From positions 68,871 to 132,870 of the forward strand of contig DLGE01000008.1 in assembly GCA_002482535.1 (NCBI GenBank): DNA of 64,000 nucleotides. Reading direction: 5' to 3'. The position numbers and the translations under genes are program-made. How positions within the stretch are numbered: the first letter of the stretch is position 1; every line of letters begins with the position of its first letter. The notes beneath the pieces are model-generated. The model was not told where the DNA came from, did not search any database, and worked only from the letters and a program-made list of their open reading frames with translations. Origin of the DNA: Peptococcaceae bacterium UBA7702. Lineage in GTDB: Bacteria > Bacillota > Dehalobacteriia > UBA7702. Positions 17,339 through 27,500 of this stretch are shown here, piece after piece.

Positions 17339-17384
17339 GCCGCTGCTTTAAGAAGACCCCTAAAGGGTTTCTTAAAGCAGCGGC
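17339..17384. repeat. Long perfect hairpin between TauE-like and BCCT genes
   Basis: A 16-bp perfect arm pair (17339-17354, 17369-17384) continues inward as ACCC/GGGT. No T-run follows on either strand, so it may attenuate or process the transcript and not terminate it outright. The rest of the 324-base gap (17134-17457) shows no gene. Confidence 0.7.
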
Positions 17385-17457
17385 GCGGAAATAAATGAGA
17401 CTATCTATTTGGTTTTAAGTTACCTTTGGTTGCCTGTTGCGTATGTTAGGAAATGGA

Positions 17458-18390
17458 TTATGGGGAAGTCTGCGTCTCTGTTTCTACCCCGCAGGCACAT
17501 TTTGCTTCACCCGGTATCACTCCTTTGCTTTTGGTGGCATCTCGCAGCATGGTGTAAGAAGTATAGATGAGTACAACGACGACGAGCCATTTGAGCCAGT
17601 AAATTGGGATGGAAACGACGAGGAAATATGCGCTGAAGGTACCGATTAGACCAAGGGTATTACAGACCAAAGCCTGCTTTTTGCTGTAGCGGCCTTCTTT
17701 GATGAATCTGAAAGCGGCGACAGGGATTAAGAACATGCAGGTGCCGTACATGACGGGGTAAGCGATGACGGGATTCACGCCCATCAGGCAGATCATGGCC
17801 AGCATCGGCGCGTAGCAACCAATGCCCAGGCACATCAGGGCGCCGAGAATGGCGCAGATGACGCAGGCGAGCACTAATTTCCAGCCATAAAGGCCGATGG
17901 CGGTACCACCTTCATTGGGTAAGAGACCGAGCTGACCCGAGGTGATGACGATGGCGACGATGATGAGGGCAATGCCCATGCCGTAACGGATGCCGGTGAG
18001 GTTGAGCTTGCAGACGAATTTAGCGCCTAAGAAGGAGCCGATACTGGAGGCAATAACCATGGCGATGAGGGTCATGATATCCATCTCAATGGTATTGATA
18101 AAGAGCAGTGTGCCGACGCCGGTGACCGTGAGGGCGCAGGTGTTGAGAGTCCCCGGAATCATAAGGTCATCGACGAGTTTGAATTTCTTGTAGGCTGCAG
18201 TTTGGGGACCGTAAGAGCCGACACCGAGAAGATCAAAAAATTCAGTGATTACGGAGACAATGGTCAACCCGATATATTTGTCCTTGCCGCGTAATTCGTT
18301 CTTGTGTTTGTAGAGATCATAGCCAAGATAACTACAGACGGCGACCATCATAAGGACGGTTGCAATTTGATAACCGATTAATGCAGTCAT
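17458..18390 (-). CDS. TauE/SafE-family permease
   Basis: A 310-residue protein with about eight membrane helices and the TauE/SafE (DUF81) pattern, including two similar halves with small-residue-rich helices ('GVGTLLFINTIEMD', 'GIGCYAPMLAMICLMGVNPV'). Family members export or import sulfite, sulfoacetate or organosulfonates, but many are uncharacterised. It is the first gene after the sigma-54 promoter at 18550 and lies upstream of the BCCT transporter, so it probably handles a substrate or product of module A. The 325-base gap to the BCCT gene contains only a strong hairpin. Confidence 0.8.
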   Translation of the reverse strand: MTALIGYQIATVLMMVAVCSYLGYDLYKHKNELRGKDKYIGLTIVSVITEFFDLLGVGSYGPQTAAYKKFKLVDDLMIPGTLNTCALTVTGVGTLLFINTIEMDIMTLIAMVIASSIGSFLGAKFVCKLNLTGIRYGMGIALIIVAIVITSGQLGLLPNEGGTAIGLYGWKLVLACVICAILGALMCLGIGCYAPMLAMICLMGVNPVIAYPVMYGTCMFLIPVAAFRFIKEGRYSKKQALVCNTLGLIGTFSAYFLVVSIPIYWLKWLVVVVLIYTSYTMLRDATKSKGVIPGEAKCACGVETETQTSP

Positions 18391-18549
18391 GTGATATACT
18401 CCTCTTCCTATAATTTAGCTGTCGACAGTGGAATAGCCAGACTCCGGCGGGAGGGGTTCGCTGCCACCGCAAAAGGAAAAGCGGTGTTTTGTATCACCTT
18501 TTTGCCGAATAGAGACCGTGCGCGCGTGCGGTCTTCTGGCATACAATAA

Positions 18550-18565
18550 TGCAATAAGCTTGCCA
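18550..18565 (-). promoter_or_regulatory. Sigma-54 (-24/-12) promoter of module A
   Basis: On the minus strand TGGCAA-N5-TTGCA matches the sigma-54 consensus with exact GG/GC spacing. It faces the TauE-BCCT-MttB genes, and the next gene upstream is a sigma-54 activator. Confidence 0.8.
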
Positions 18566-18575
18566 AAATTCGCTA

Positions 18576-18618
18576 TTTTGCTGAATTTAGGGGAAATAAT
18601 TGCTCTGCATCAGCAAAA
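18576..18618. promoter_or_regulatory. Inverted repeat upstream of the sigma-54 promoter (candidate activator site)
   Basis: TTTTGCTGA (18576-18584) and TCAGCAAAA (18610-18618) are exact complements. They start 11 bases upstream of the -24 element. Confidence 0.4.
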
Positions 18619-18779
18619 GAGGAGTTGGCGGAAGGAATGAAGCATTGCCGGTTTCGCGAAAAAAAGGGAACCAAAGAAAAAAAAGGAGCGAGACTCCGGT
18701 CAAATGATGAAATAATTCATCCCCATGATAACTTTCGTGATCATTCAACGCAAATATTTTAATAATGGCAGGATAATTC

Positions 18780-18817
18780 TAATAACAAAAGTAATTATCG
18801 GATTACTTTTGTTATTA
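18780..18817. promoter_or_regulatory. 16-bp perfect inverted repeat (candidate upstream activator site)
   Basis: TAATAACAAAAGTAAT and its exact complement flank a 6-base loop, about 215 bases upstream of the sigma-54 promoter. It could be a binding site for the adjacent activator or an additional hairpin behind its gene. Confidence 0.4.
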
Positions 18818-18843
18818 TACCTGGTAGAAGCGGTTCAAAAACC

Positions 18844-18878
18844 AAAAACAGCAGCCTGAATTGATCCGGCTGCTGTTT
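18844..18878 (-). terminator. Terminator of the module A activator gene
   Basis: AAACAGCAGCC pairs with GGCTGCTGTTT. On the minus strand the hairpin is followed by a T-run, just after the activator's stop codon. Confidence 0.8.
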
Positions 18879-18900
18879 GTTGATTTGCTTTATTGCATGA

Positions 18901-20676
18901 TTACATTTTGGTAAGAGTGCCGTTTTGCAGACGGAAACCGTTCTTTTTTAGAATTTTCATTACCGCGGGCTGGGAAATGCCCAGCACATCCCCGACTTTA
19001 TAAGAGGAACGGTAGGTTTCGTAGGCCTGCTTGACCATGGAAATCTCCAATTGATGTTTTGCCTGCTTCAATGAGGATAATTCCGTATTGAGATATTTAT
19101 CGGTGTTATCGCTGAAAACTTTGTTGACGTCGTTCATGGTGATCACGTCGTTGTCGCTGATGATCAGCAGCCGTTCCACGGTGTGCATCAGCTCTCTGAC
19201 ATTGCCGGGCCAGGAGTATTTCAGAAAATAGGTCAGCACCGAAGGGGCGAAGACCTTGCTTTTGCCGTAGCGGGCATTGTACTTTTGCAGAAACATCGAG
19301 GTCAGAGGCATAATATCCTCGGTACGCCGCTGGAGAGGACTCACATGGATCGACATGACATTGAGCCGGTAATAGAGGTCTCCCCGAAAGGTGCCCTCTT
19401 TGACCATGGCCTGGAGATTGCGGTTGGTGGCGGCGATGACCCGGACGTCCACGGGGATGCGCTTCATGCCGCCGACGCGAACGATTTCCCGATCCTGTAA
19501 AAATTCGAGGATCTTTGCTTGTAAGCTCAGGGGCATTTCGCCGATTTCATCAAGGAATAAGGTGCCGCCGTCGGCCATTTCGATTTTGCCCCGTTTCCCC
19601 GACTTGTTGGCGCCGGTGAAGGCTCCCGGCTCATAGCCGAAAAATTCCGATTCCAACAGGTGTTCCGGAATCATGGCGCAGTTGATTTTGCTGAAGGGCT
19701 TATCGGCGCGGTTGCCCAATTTAAAGAGCAGTTCCGCCACGACCTCTTTGCCGGAGCCGCTTTCACCCTCCACCAAGACGGTGGCGTCGGTGGGGGCGAT
19801 CTTTAAGATGCTTCTCTTTACATCCCGCATGGCTTCGCTTTCCATGACATAGTTTTCCTGGGTGATCACCTTTTTCTTCAATTCCTTGATCTGCTTTTCC
19901 TTGATACCCAGTTCGCTGGTGATATCCTGTAGGTGAGAGAGGATATCCCTCAGTTCCGCGATATTTTTAGAGGTAGCCAGGACGTTGATGAGATTGCCGT
20001 TTTTATCGTAAAGGGGGATTCCCGTGGCCAACACCGTTTCGCCGGTGTGCAGCTCCATAATCTTATTGCAGCTGGTGTGGCATTTAAAGACCTCTTTCGT
20101 GATGCTGGAGGAGATAAAACCGTGTTTTTCCAGATCTTCCACATGCCAGCCGATGATCTCTGCTAAGGTCAGGCCGCAGACTTTTTCCGCGTAAGGATTC
20201 AGAAACTGAATGAAGCCGTACTCATCGGTGATGAAAACCTCTTCTTCAATATTATCGATGATGCGCTTATAGAACTCGATTTGCAGGTTTTTGTGATAGG
20301 CGTCCATTTTCCAGGTATACGATATATAATAGAGGTTCCAGAGATCAATGATGACGCCCAAGGGATGGGAATTTTCATCGAGGACGAGGCCGATCTTATT
20401 TTCGTTTCCCACAAAGGGCAGTGAAGACAGTTCATCGTGAATCGTAAAGGGCAGATAGTCACGGCTTTTCAGGTCTCTCATGGGATTGATGGCCGCCGCG
20501 TCGCTTTTCAGGAAAATGTTGGCAACGTCGCCGTGGCTTGCCACGAGAAACGGCGTTTCTATGCTATCGCCGAAAACGTAAAACTCTGTAGCAGCGTCTA
20601 AAAAGGCCACTTTGGTCAAAAGATGGCTGTTGCGCAGCCAGGTACAGGAGGAGTAGTTCAATTTGCTGATGTTCAT
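18901..20676 (-). CDS. Sigma-54-dependent activator (sensor-PAS-AAA-HTH), module A
   Basis: A 591-residue bacterial enhancer-binding protein. An N-terminal sensory region (about 1-130) is followed by a PAS domain (about 140-235), a coiled linker, the AAA+ sigma-54 interaction domain (about 275-515) and a Fis-type HTH (about 545-585). The Walker A motif is GESGSGKE (about residues 303-310), and the sigma-54 contact loop GAFTGA and Walker B 'GGTLFLDEIGE' are intact. There is no receiver domain, so it probably senses a small molecule through the N-terminal or PAS region. The start has AAGGAG upstream. It probably activates the sigma-54 promoter at 18550. Confidence 0.92.
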   Translation of the reverse strand: MNISKLNYSSCTWLRNSHLLTKVAFLDAATEFYVFGDSIETPFLVASHGDVANIFLKSDAAAINPMRDLKSRDYLPFTIHDELSSLPFVGNENKIGLVLDENSHPLGVIIDLWNLYYISYTWKMDAYHKNLQIEFYKRIIDNIEEEVFITDEYGFIQFLNPYAEKVCGLTLAEIIGWHVEDLEKHGFISSSITKEVFKCHTSCNKIMELHTGETVLATGIPLYDKNGNLINVLATSKNIAELRDILSHLQDITSELGIKEKQIKELKKKVITQENYVMESEAMRDVKRSILKIAPTDATVLVEGESGSGKEVVAELLFKLGNRADKPFSKINCAMIPEHLLESEFFGYEPGAFTGANKSGKRGKIEMADGGTLFLDEIGEMPLSLQAKILEFLQDREIVRVGGMKRIPVDVRVIAATNRNLQAMVKEGTFRGDLYYRLNVMSIHVSPLQRRTEDIMPLTSMFLQKYNARYGKSKVFAPSVLTYFLKYSWPGNVRELMHTVERLLIISDNDVITMNDVNKVFSDNTDKYLNTELSSLKQAKHQLEISMVKQAYETYRSSYKVGDVLGISQPAVMKILKKNGFRLQNGTLTKM

Positions 20677-20833
20677 AAAAAAACTCCTTTTTTATCTGTA
20701 AAAAACCGCATCGCCGCAAAGCCTTTTTTATCAGGCACTTCAATATAGCGCGGCTTTTATATATTTATATATTTTGAAGCTTTTTTCCGGGGATCATGCT
20801 ATATTGATCATTTCTACATTTTCTCCGAAAATC

Positions 20834-20849
20834 CTTTTACCGGTAAAAG
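20834..20849. promoter_or_regulatory. 16-bp perfect palindrome CTTTTACCGGTAAAAG
   Basis: It lies about 160 bases upstream of the module A activator start and 110 bases upstream of the riboswitch promoter. It is a plausible operator. The half-site TTTTACCGG recurs at 48860-48868 in module C. Confidence 0.4.
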
Positions 20850-20959
20850 AGAAACGGGATAGCCTTCCGTGTCCTTAGCAAAATCAAAAAGGACTTACTT
20901 TTTACTCCCGCAAGGGGCGAGGTTTCCTTGTAATTTCATGATAAAATGATAAAAAAGAC

Positions 20960-20988
20960 TTGACGGGAACCGCGGATTTGGTTAGAAT
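20960..20988 (+). promoter_or_regulatory. SigA-type promoter of the cobalamin-riboswitch operon
   Basis: TTGACG (20960-20965), a 17-bp spacer and TAGAAT (20983-20988). It lies about 100 bases upstream of the riboswitch core, as expected for its promoter. Confidence 0.75.
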
Positions 20989-21095
20989 GAAAATAATCCA
21001 AAAAGATTTTAAGATTTTTTGAGAAAGACTTGCAGAAGAGTTTTTCTTAAATACCCCTAAAACGAATTTATAACTCCGCAGCAAAATTACATAAC

Positions 21096-21185
21096 ACTAT
21101 GAAACATGAAATCGGGTGCAATTCCCGAACGGTAGGGCCACTGTGATGATCCCCTGGGATCAGAGTCAGGTTGTGTTTCTATAGT
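21096..21185 (+). ncRNA. Compact cobalamin riboswitch aptamer
   Basis: The conserved core is present in order: GGTGCAATTCCCG, ACGGTAGGGCCACTGTGA and AGTCAGG, the last being the B12-box end. A closing stem can form between ACTATGAAACA (21096-21106) and TGTTTC-T-ATAGT (21174-21185). The aptamer is about 90 bases, much shorter than classical AdoCbl riboswitches, suggesting the compact class (Cbl-II/env8-like) that tends to prefer methyl- or hydroxocobalamin. A perfect intrinsic terminator follows 41 bases later, indicating transcriptional control of the downstream surface operon. Confidence 0.82.
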
Positions 21186-21226
21186 AGCGTATTCCTCCAC
21201 TTAAGGAACCAAGTTTTGAGTAAAAT

Positions 21227-21258
21227 CCGCTGAAACAAAGGTTTCAGCGGTTTTTTTT
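21227..21258 (+). terminator. Riboswitch expression-platform terminator
   Basis: CCGCTGAAAC-AAAG-GTTTCAGCGG is a perfect 10-bp hairpin followed by eight Ts. It sits directly after the cobalamin aptamer and 330 bases before the first gene. Confidence 0.92.
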
Positions 21259-21416
21259 AAGACGGACGGTTGATTGAGGGGCTCCCTCTAATGAAGCCGT
21301 TTTCTTTGTGCTGCTTTGGCAGCAGCTCAATTTCACGAAGTGGCTGAAGTGAAACAATAATCCGACGAAAGTGGGTTATCGTTTCCCTTTGGCCATTTTT
21401 GTGGTCAAAAGCGTAT

Positions 21417-21486
21417 GAGGCGGGGACTTCTGCAATCCCCAAGTCCTTCAGCCACAGGAAGGGGATTCCCCGCCTCTCTATGCTTA
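21417..21486 (+). other. Structured leader element between riboswitch and SLH gene
   Basis: GAGGCGGGGA (21417-21426) pairs exactly with TCCCCGCCTC (21477-21486). Inside it, ATCCCC near 21435 can instead pair with GGGGAT at 21471, giving alternative folds. It matches no RNA family I recognise. Confidence 0.4.
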
Positions 21487-21588
21487 CTGTCGCTGGCAGG
21501 TTGTGACGATTTTTAAGGTGATGATCCCATTGAGGTTTTACAATAAAAACACAAGGTATGAACAGTCTATGAACCGGGAGGGGTAAAC

Positions 21589-24500
21589 ATGAAAAAGATC
21601 ATTTTGCTGACAGTTTTTTTGATGACAAGTATGATGTTGTTTTGCGCGACGCCGCTGATGGCCGCGGAAAACGAAGAAAGCGACACGGTTACCGTATACG
21701 TTACCTTGAGTCATAACGGCAGTCTCGTACAGAGCAACGGGGAAACCGCCACCGTTTTGGCCCATATTCCCGTCACCGTCAACTACTTTGACCTGGCCGA
21801 CTACGGCTTGGCAAAATATGGCTGTTACGGGGAAAGCGGTGATGCCAACGGCGGGGAGAACGTCAAGGAGCAAACCATTGAGCGTCCGACATTGCTTCAT
21901 CTGTTGATTCGAATATTGGAAGATTACTATTTAGGCGGTGAGACCTTAACGCCGGGCAGCGCCGGGCTGACGGTGGTGGGCAGCGCCGGCCACATGCAAA
22001 TCACTTCATTTTGGGGTCATGCTGAAAGTTTGATGTGTTATGCCAATCATAGCAAGGTGTTGCAAAGCGGCGGAAAAAATGCGGCCGCCGACAATATTTT
22101 GCTAAAGGACGGCATGGAAATTGATCTCGCCATGTTCTCCGACGCGGGTTTTCGCACCAGGGGCGCCTTTGCGTATTTTGATCAAAGGACGGTTACCGTT
22201 GGTGCAGGCGAAGCCTTCAACCTGAAAATGCTGGCGTCCTTCACCGGTGCAAGCGACGCGTCAGAGTCAGCGGCTGACGAAAGCCTTTTTGACGCTTATC
22301 CCATGGCCGGAGAGGATGTTTTCATCAGCAAGGATCACGGTGTTACCTGGCAGACCGCGGCCAACGGAACCGATGAGGAAGGAACCGTCAGCCTTTGTTT
22401 CGATGAGCCGGGGACGTATTATGTTTCTTCGGACAATGTTTATGTGAATTTTCCCTGCCGCTATGAAAACAGCGCCCTAATCCCCTTGGGTGATGACGGA
22501 AAACCTTGTGCGGCGCCGCCCATCGCCGTGATTACCGTGGAAAAAGCGGCAAAAGCGGCAAAAACCGAGGGGAAGTCCATTGCCTCGGCAAGTGTGGCAA
22601 GTGTGGAAAGTTCTTCTTTCAGCGGATATTTCTATTTTGTGGTGGAAACCAAGGAAGCCTTGGTGGTGCCGCCGGAAAAGGTTTATTATACGGCAACGGA
22701 TACGATCCGCGAAGCCTTGTTGAATACGGGTCATACTTTTTTTGATCTCAGCACCAACTTTGGACTCACTTTGATTGACGACGTTCCCGGCGGTTATATG
22801 ATTTCCGACCAAAATGGCAAATATGACTTGGGCGCCTTGGCCTCCACCGTGGAAACGCTGCGGATCAGCGAAAGCGAGAGCATCCTCACCACATCCCAGG
22901 CGGCGCTGATCAACGCCATGGGCCGTTATAACGCCGCTTCCGAAAAACTGAAAAGCTATAAAGTGGCAAAAGACGCCTATCAAAAAGCCCTAAGCGCCTA
23001 TCTCAACGCCGGCGACAGCGAGGCGGCTGCTTTGGCGGCGACCCTGAATCAGGCCATCAACGATTATGAAAATCAGGATGTGGGTACCAAGTACACCGTT
23101 ACTTTCCAAGTGACTCAAAATCAAACCCCTCTCAGTGGGGCGCATACCGTCGCCACCAACCGCTTTGGTACCGAGTATGCCACGGACGGCAGTATCCTTT
23201 CGCTGGTGGCGGGAAAGTATGACTTTTCCGTGACCTACCAACAAAACGAAATCAGCGGCAACTTTACGGTGAGCAATAAAAACGTCACCTTGAACCTGGA
23301 TTTCACCTCTTTGAATTGGTTAAAGGAGATGAAATTCGCCAAGGAAAGTAAGGGCGAGTATTACAAAAGCGCCAAAGTCGATGGCCATACCTACAATTTC
23401 TTCGTACCGGATACCATGTCAAAGCTTTATATCTATATGGAGAGAAATGACGCGGCGGGGGTTCCTTTTGTTAGCGTTGAAAATCCCAAGTCCTGGTATT
23501 TGGATTATATCGATGCCAACGGCCAGGCGAAAGCAGGTAGTTTCTTTAGTTGGACCAATACGGTAAGAAGTGTGGAGGATTTCTTGGCTCTTGGCAGCGA
23601 ATCGCGGTCCCTGCCCTGCGCCATTCGCTATACCGATCCCGCCACGGGTTATGTCTCTTCCCAATACTATACGGCGAACTTCAAACGGGTGCCGACCTTA
23701 GCCTCCCTTTCCGTATCCGATGGCACCAACCTTATCGCAGGAGGCAAGCCCTTTGATCCGTTGACCGAAGCGTATACCTATATGGTTTTGCCCACCGTGA
23801 ACAAAGTGACCGTTTCCGCCAAAGCCTTCGGCTCCGCGGAGGAGGGCTATTCTGTGACCGTAGACGGTGAAACGCTGGCGGCGTCAGGGAGCAAAGAAGT
23901 GAATCTCACCGGCGCTGAAACGCAGATCGCAGTAAAGGTTTCTCTTGCCGGCGGCGAAAGCCGTACCTATCAATTGACCGTGAATCGCAATACCACCGCC
24001 TCGGAGGTAACCTTTAATCACGACGCCGCCGTTACCGTTGAAGTGCAAAACGCTGCAGGAAATACCGTTGCGCCTCAGGAGGGCGGCGGCTATCAGTTGG
24101 TGACAGGGGAAACGTACCGTTATATTGCCACAAAGGATGTTTATTTCCATACCAGCGCGGATTTTGTGGCCTCGCCGGGGCAGACCGTTCCCGTTTCAGT
24201 GGACAGCAGCAAGCATTGGCTCTCCGCGCTGTCCTTTCGCAACAGCAATAGCGCAACCGGCGGCGCCGCCTATGACCTAACACCGGCTTTTGCCAAGGCA
24301 AGCCATGCTTATACCATGACGGTTTCTGATTTTGACAACCAAGTATATATCTGGGCCACAACCTCAGCGGAAGCCCAGTCGGCGACGGTTACGGTCTCCT
24401 ATACGCAGTTAAGTTCCCAAAGAGACTACAACAAAAAGGAACAAACGACGGTACTTGCCTCCGGCGCCGTTACCGGTCAGACATTGTTGAATTTTGCGCC

Positions 24501-27500
24501 TTACGGCGGCTATGGCAATGAACTGACGGTGCGCGTTTCCCAAACCCAGGGGAACATTACCAGCTATCAGGATTATGTGCTGCAGGCCAAACGTACCCTT
24601 ACCATCGATTCCCTTTCCCTGTTAAACGGCGAGCGCAACCTTACGTTGCAGCGGACGGGAAGCAGCAAAACCGGTTTCGATGGATCGATCAGTGACTATA
24701 CGGTGGAAATACCGGAAACCACGGAAAAGCTTTCCCTGAACTATGTCTGCAATCTTACCGTGACACTCTTCGGTCAGGAAAATGACGGCTATTCTGTGAC
24801 CGTCAACGGTCAGTCGGTTCCGGTTTCCTCGGAAGAATCCGGCAGCGTCGAGATTCCTTTGGACACGGCAAAGCAGACGGAAACAGTGACCGTTGTGGTC
24901 CATCATGAGGAGGCAAGCAACGCAGATCATACCTATACCCTGCAGGTGAACAAAAAACCGCCGGTGGCCATCAAATTCAACTGCGCGCCGGCAGGCGCGA
25001 TCCTGATGGTGACGGAAAAGCTTACCGGTTTTCGTGAGTGGCCCGACGCAAATGGCGCCTATCAGCTGATGCCTGGATATGAATACACCTATACCGTGTC
25101 GAAGAGCGGTTACGTTACGAAACAGAGTTCTTTTACGGTCACTTCGGCGAAGACCATCCCGGTGACTTTAACAGAAGCGGAACCCAATGAAAGCATTGAT
25201 CCCGATATTCCTTCGGAGTGGCCTTCTTTCCGCGGCAACGGTGACAATAACTGTGTTACCGATGCGCCGATGATGACAGCGGCGGAAGACGCCGTCCTTT
25301 CCTGGGCCACTAAGCTGGGAGAAAGTTACAGTACGGCCTCGGTGGGCTCCCCCATTATCGTCGACGGCTATCTCTATACGTATGCCGGCTCGAAAATTTT
25401 TAAAATCGATACGATTTCCGGCAAAGTGGTGAAAACAGGACAGATGGATCACAGTTCCAATTTTGCCATCACACCGCCGGCTTACGCCCAGGGTATGATT
25501 TTTGTGGGCTTATCGGAAGGGACGATTCAGGCTTTTAACGCCGATACCATGGAATCCCTCTGGATTTACAAAGATCCTCTGGGCGGCCAGCCCAACAGTC
25601 CCATCACCTATCATGACGGGTATCTCTATACCGGTTTCTGGACCGGTGAAACCTATAATGCCAACTATGTCTGCATCTCCATCACCGATGAAGATATCAG
25701 CAAGGAAAAAGAGAAGAAGGTGCCTACCTGGGTACATACGCAAAAGGGCGGGTTCTATTGGGCCGGCGCTTACGTTTCCGATAAATACCTGCTGGTCGGC
25801 ACTGACGATGGTGAACCTGGGAGCGGCTCCAATACGGCCCAGATCCTCTCCCTCGATCCGTTGAGCGGCAAAGTCATCGACCGCCTCGACGGCATCGCCG
25901 GCGATATGCGCAGCAGCGTCGCTTATGATAAAGCCACCGACCGCTTCTATTTTACCAGCAAAAACGGGTATTTTTACGCCATCACCGTCGATGAATCCGG
26001 CGCGATCAATCAGGAAGGGAAAAAATCCCTTAAGCTGAAAAACAGCAGCGGCGGTACGCCGATGAGCACTTCGACGCCGGCGGTGTACAATGGCCGCGCC
26101 TATATCGGGGTCAGCGGCAAGGATCAGTTTGGCCCTTACGGCGGACATAATATTACCGTCATCGATTTGACCAGTTGGAGCATCGCATATGCCGTACCCA
26201 CCCAGGGCTATCCCCAGACCAGCGGTTTATTGACCACGGCTTACGAGGCAGAGGACGGTTATGCCTACGTCTATTTCTTTGACAACTATACCCCGGGAAA
26301 ACTGCGGCTGATCAAGGATAAGCCCGGTGTTGTAGCGCCGTTGTTGACCACCACGGAAACCTACAATAACGGCAATTCCACGGCAAACGTTGCCTATAAC
26401 CTCTTTACCCCCGCCTATGAACAGGGGGAATACGCGATTTGCAGTCCCATCGCCGATGAATACGGGTTTATCTACTTCAAAAATGACTCCAGCTATTTGA
26501 TGGCCTTGGGGCCCACCGTGGAAAAATTAGAGGTGACGAAAGCACCGAATAAGACCAGTTATGAGCCGGGAGAGACCTTTGATCCCAGCGGCATGAAGGT
26601 CACCGTTGGCTACAGCAACGGCGTCGTGAGAGACGTCACTGACTACGTTTCCTATATCACGCGCCCGCTGACCAAAAACGATCAGGAAATTTATATTACC
26701 TTTGACTACGTCATGTATCAGAATAAAGACGGTGCCAGCGGCGTGAAATACGAAAAACCCTTTACTTTCATCGATATTACCGTCAGCGGCGACGGCGTCG
26801 GCGCCGTCCAGGGAGTCATCAATCAAATCGACGCTTTACCTGCCGCGGCGGAGTTGACGCTGACCAATCGTAAGGCGGTGGAAATAGCGCGGGTAGCCTA
26901 TGACGCTTTGAGTGAAACGGAAAAAGCCGCGGTGACCAACGCAAGTAAACTGACGGCGGCGGAAGCCAAAATGGCGGAACTGAAAGCCGCGGCGCCCCGG
27001 GTGGGAGATATGAAGGACGTAAAATCAACGGATTGGTTTTATGACGATGTCAGCTATGTCTTATCCTACGGTATCTTTAACGGTCTGACGGGAACTACCT
27101 TCGGCCCCGGGGACGATATGACCCGCGGCCAGTTCGTGACGACCATCGGCCGGATTGAAGGGGTCAAGAGCTTAAGCGACGGCGGCAGCGGCAAGACCGC
27201 TTTCGGTGACGTCAAGGCCACCAGCTATTACGCGCCCTATGTAAAATGGGCGTCGGAAAACAACATCGTCAACGGCATCGGGGACGGTAAATTTTCACCG
27301 GAAGCGAAGATCACCAGAGAGCAGATGGCGGCGATCATTCTCCGTTACGCCAAGCTGAAGGGTATTTCCCTGACTGACGGCGGCGGCGCGGAACGCTTTG
27401 CCGATGATGGCAGTATCGCGTCCTACGCCAAGGAAGCCGTTTATGCCATGAAGGCTTCGGGGATCATCAACGGCATGGGCGGCAATCAGTTTGTCCCCAA

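Larger units (their letters stand above)
18391..18900. other. 510-base regulatory gap upstream of module A
   Basis: No gene. It contains the sigma-54 promoter (18550-18565), an inverted repeat just upstream of it (18576-18618), a 16-bp perfect inverted repeat (18780-18817) and the terminator of the activator gene (18844-18878). Confidence 0.7.
20677..21588. other. 912-base gap: promoter, cobalamin riboswitch, structured leader
   Basis: No gene. Bases 20677-20955 hold AT-rich sequence and a 16-bp palindrome. 20960-21258 hold a SigA promoter, the cobalamin riboswitch and its terminator. 21260-21588 is a second stretch of leader with strong pairing (21417-21486) before the SLH protein start. 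Confidence 0.75.

Noticed and set aside
25218..26510. PQQ-dependent alcohol dehydrogenase
   Set aside because: Only the propeller blades are similar; the segment is embedded in a surface mosaic protein and shows no cytochrome domain or clear PQQ ligands.
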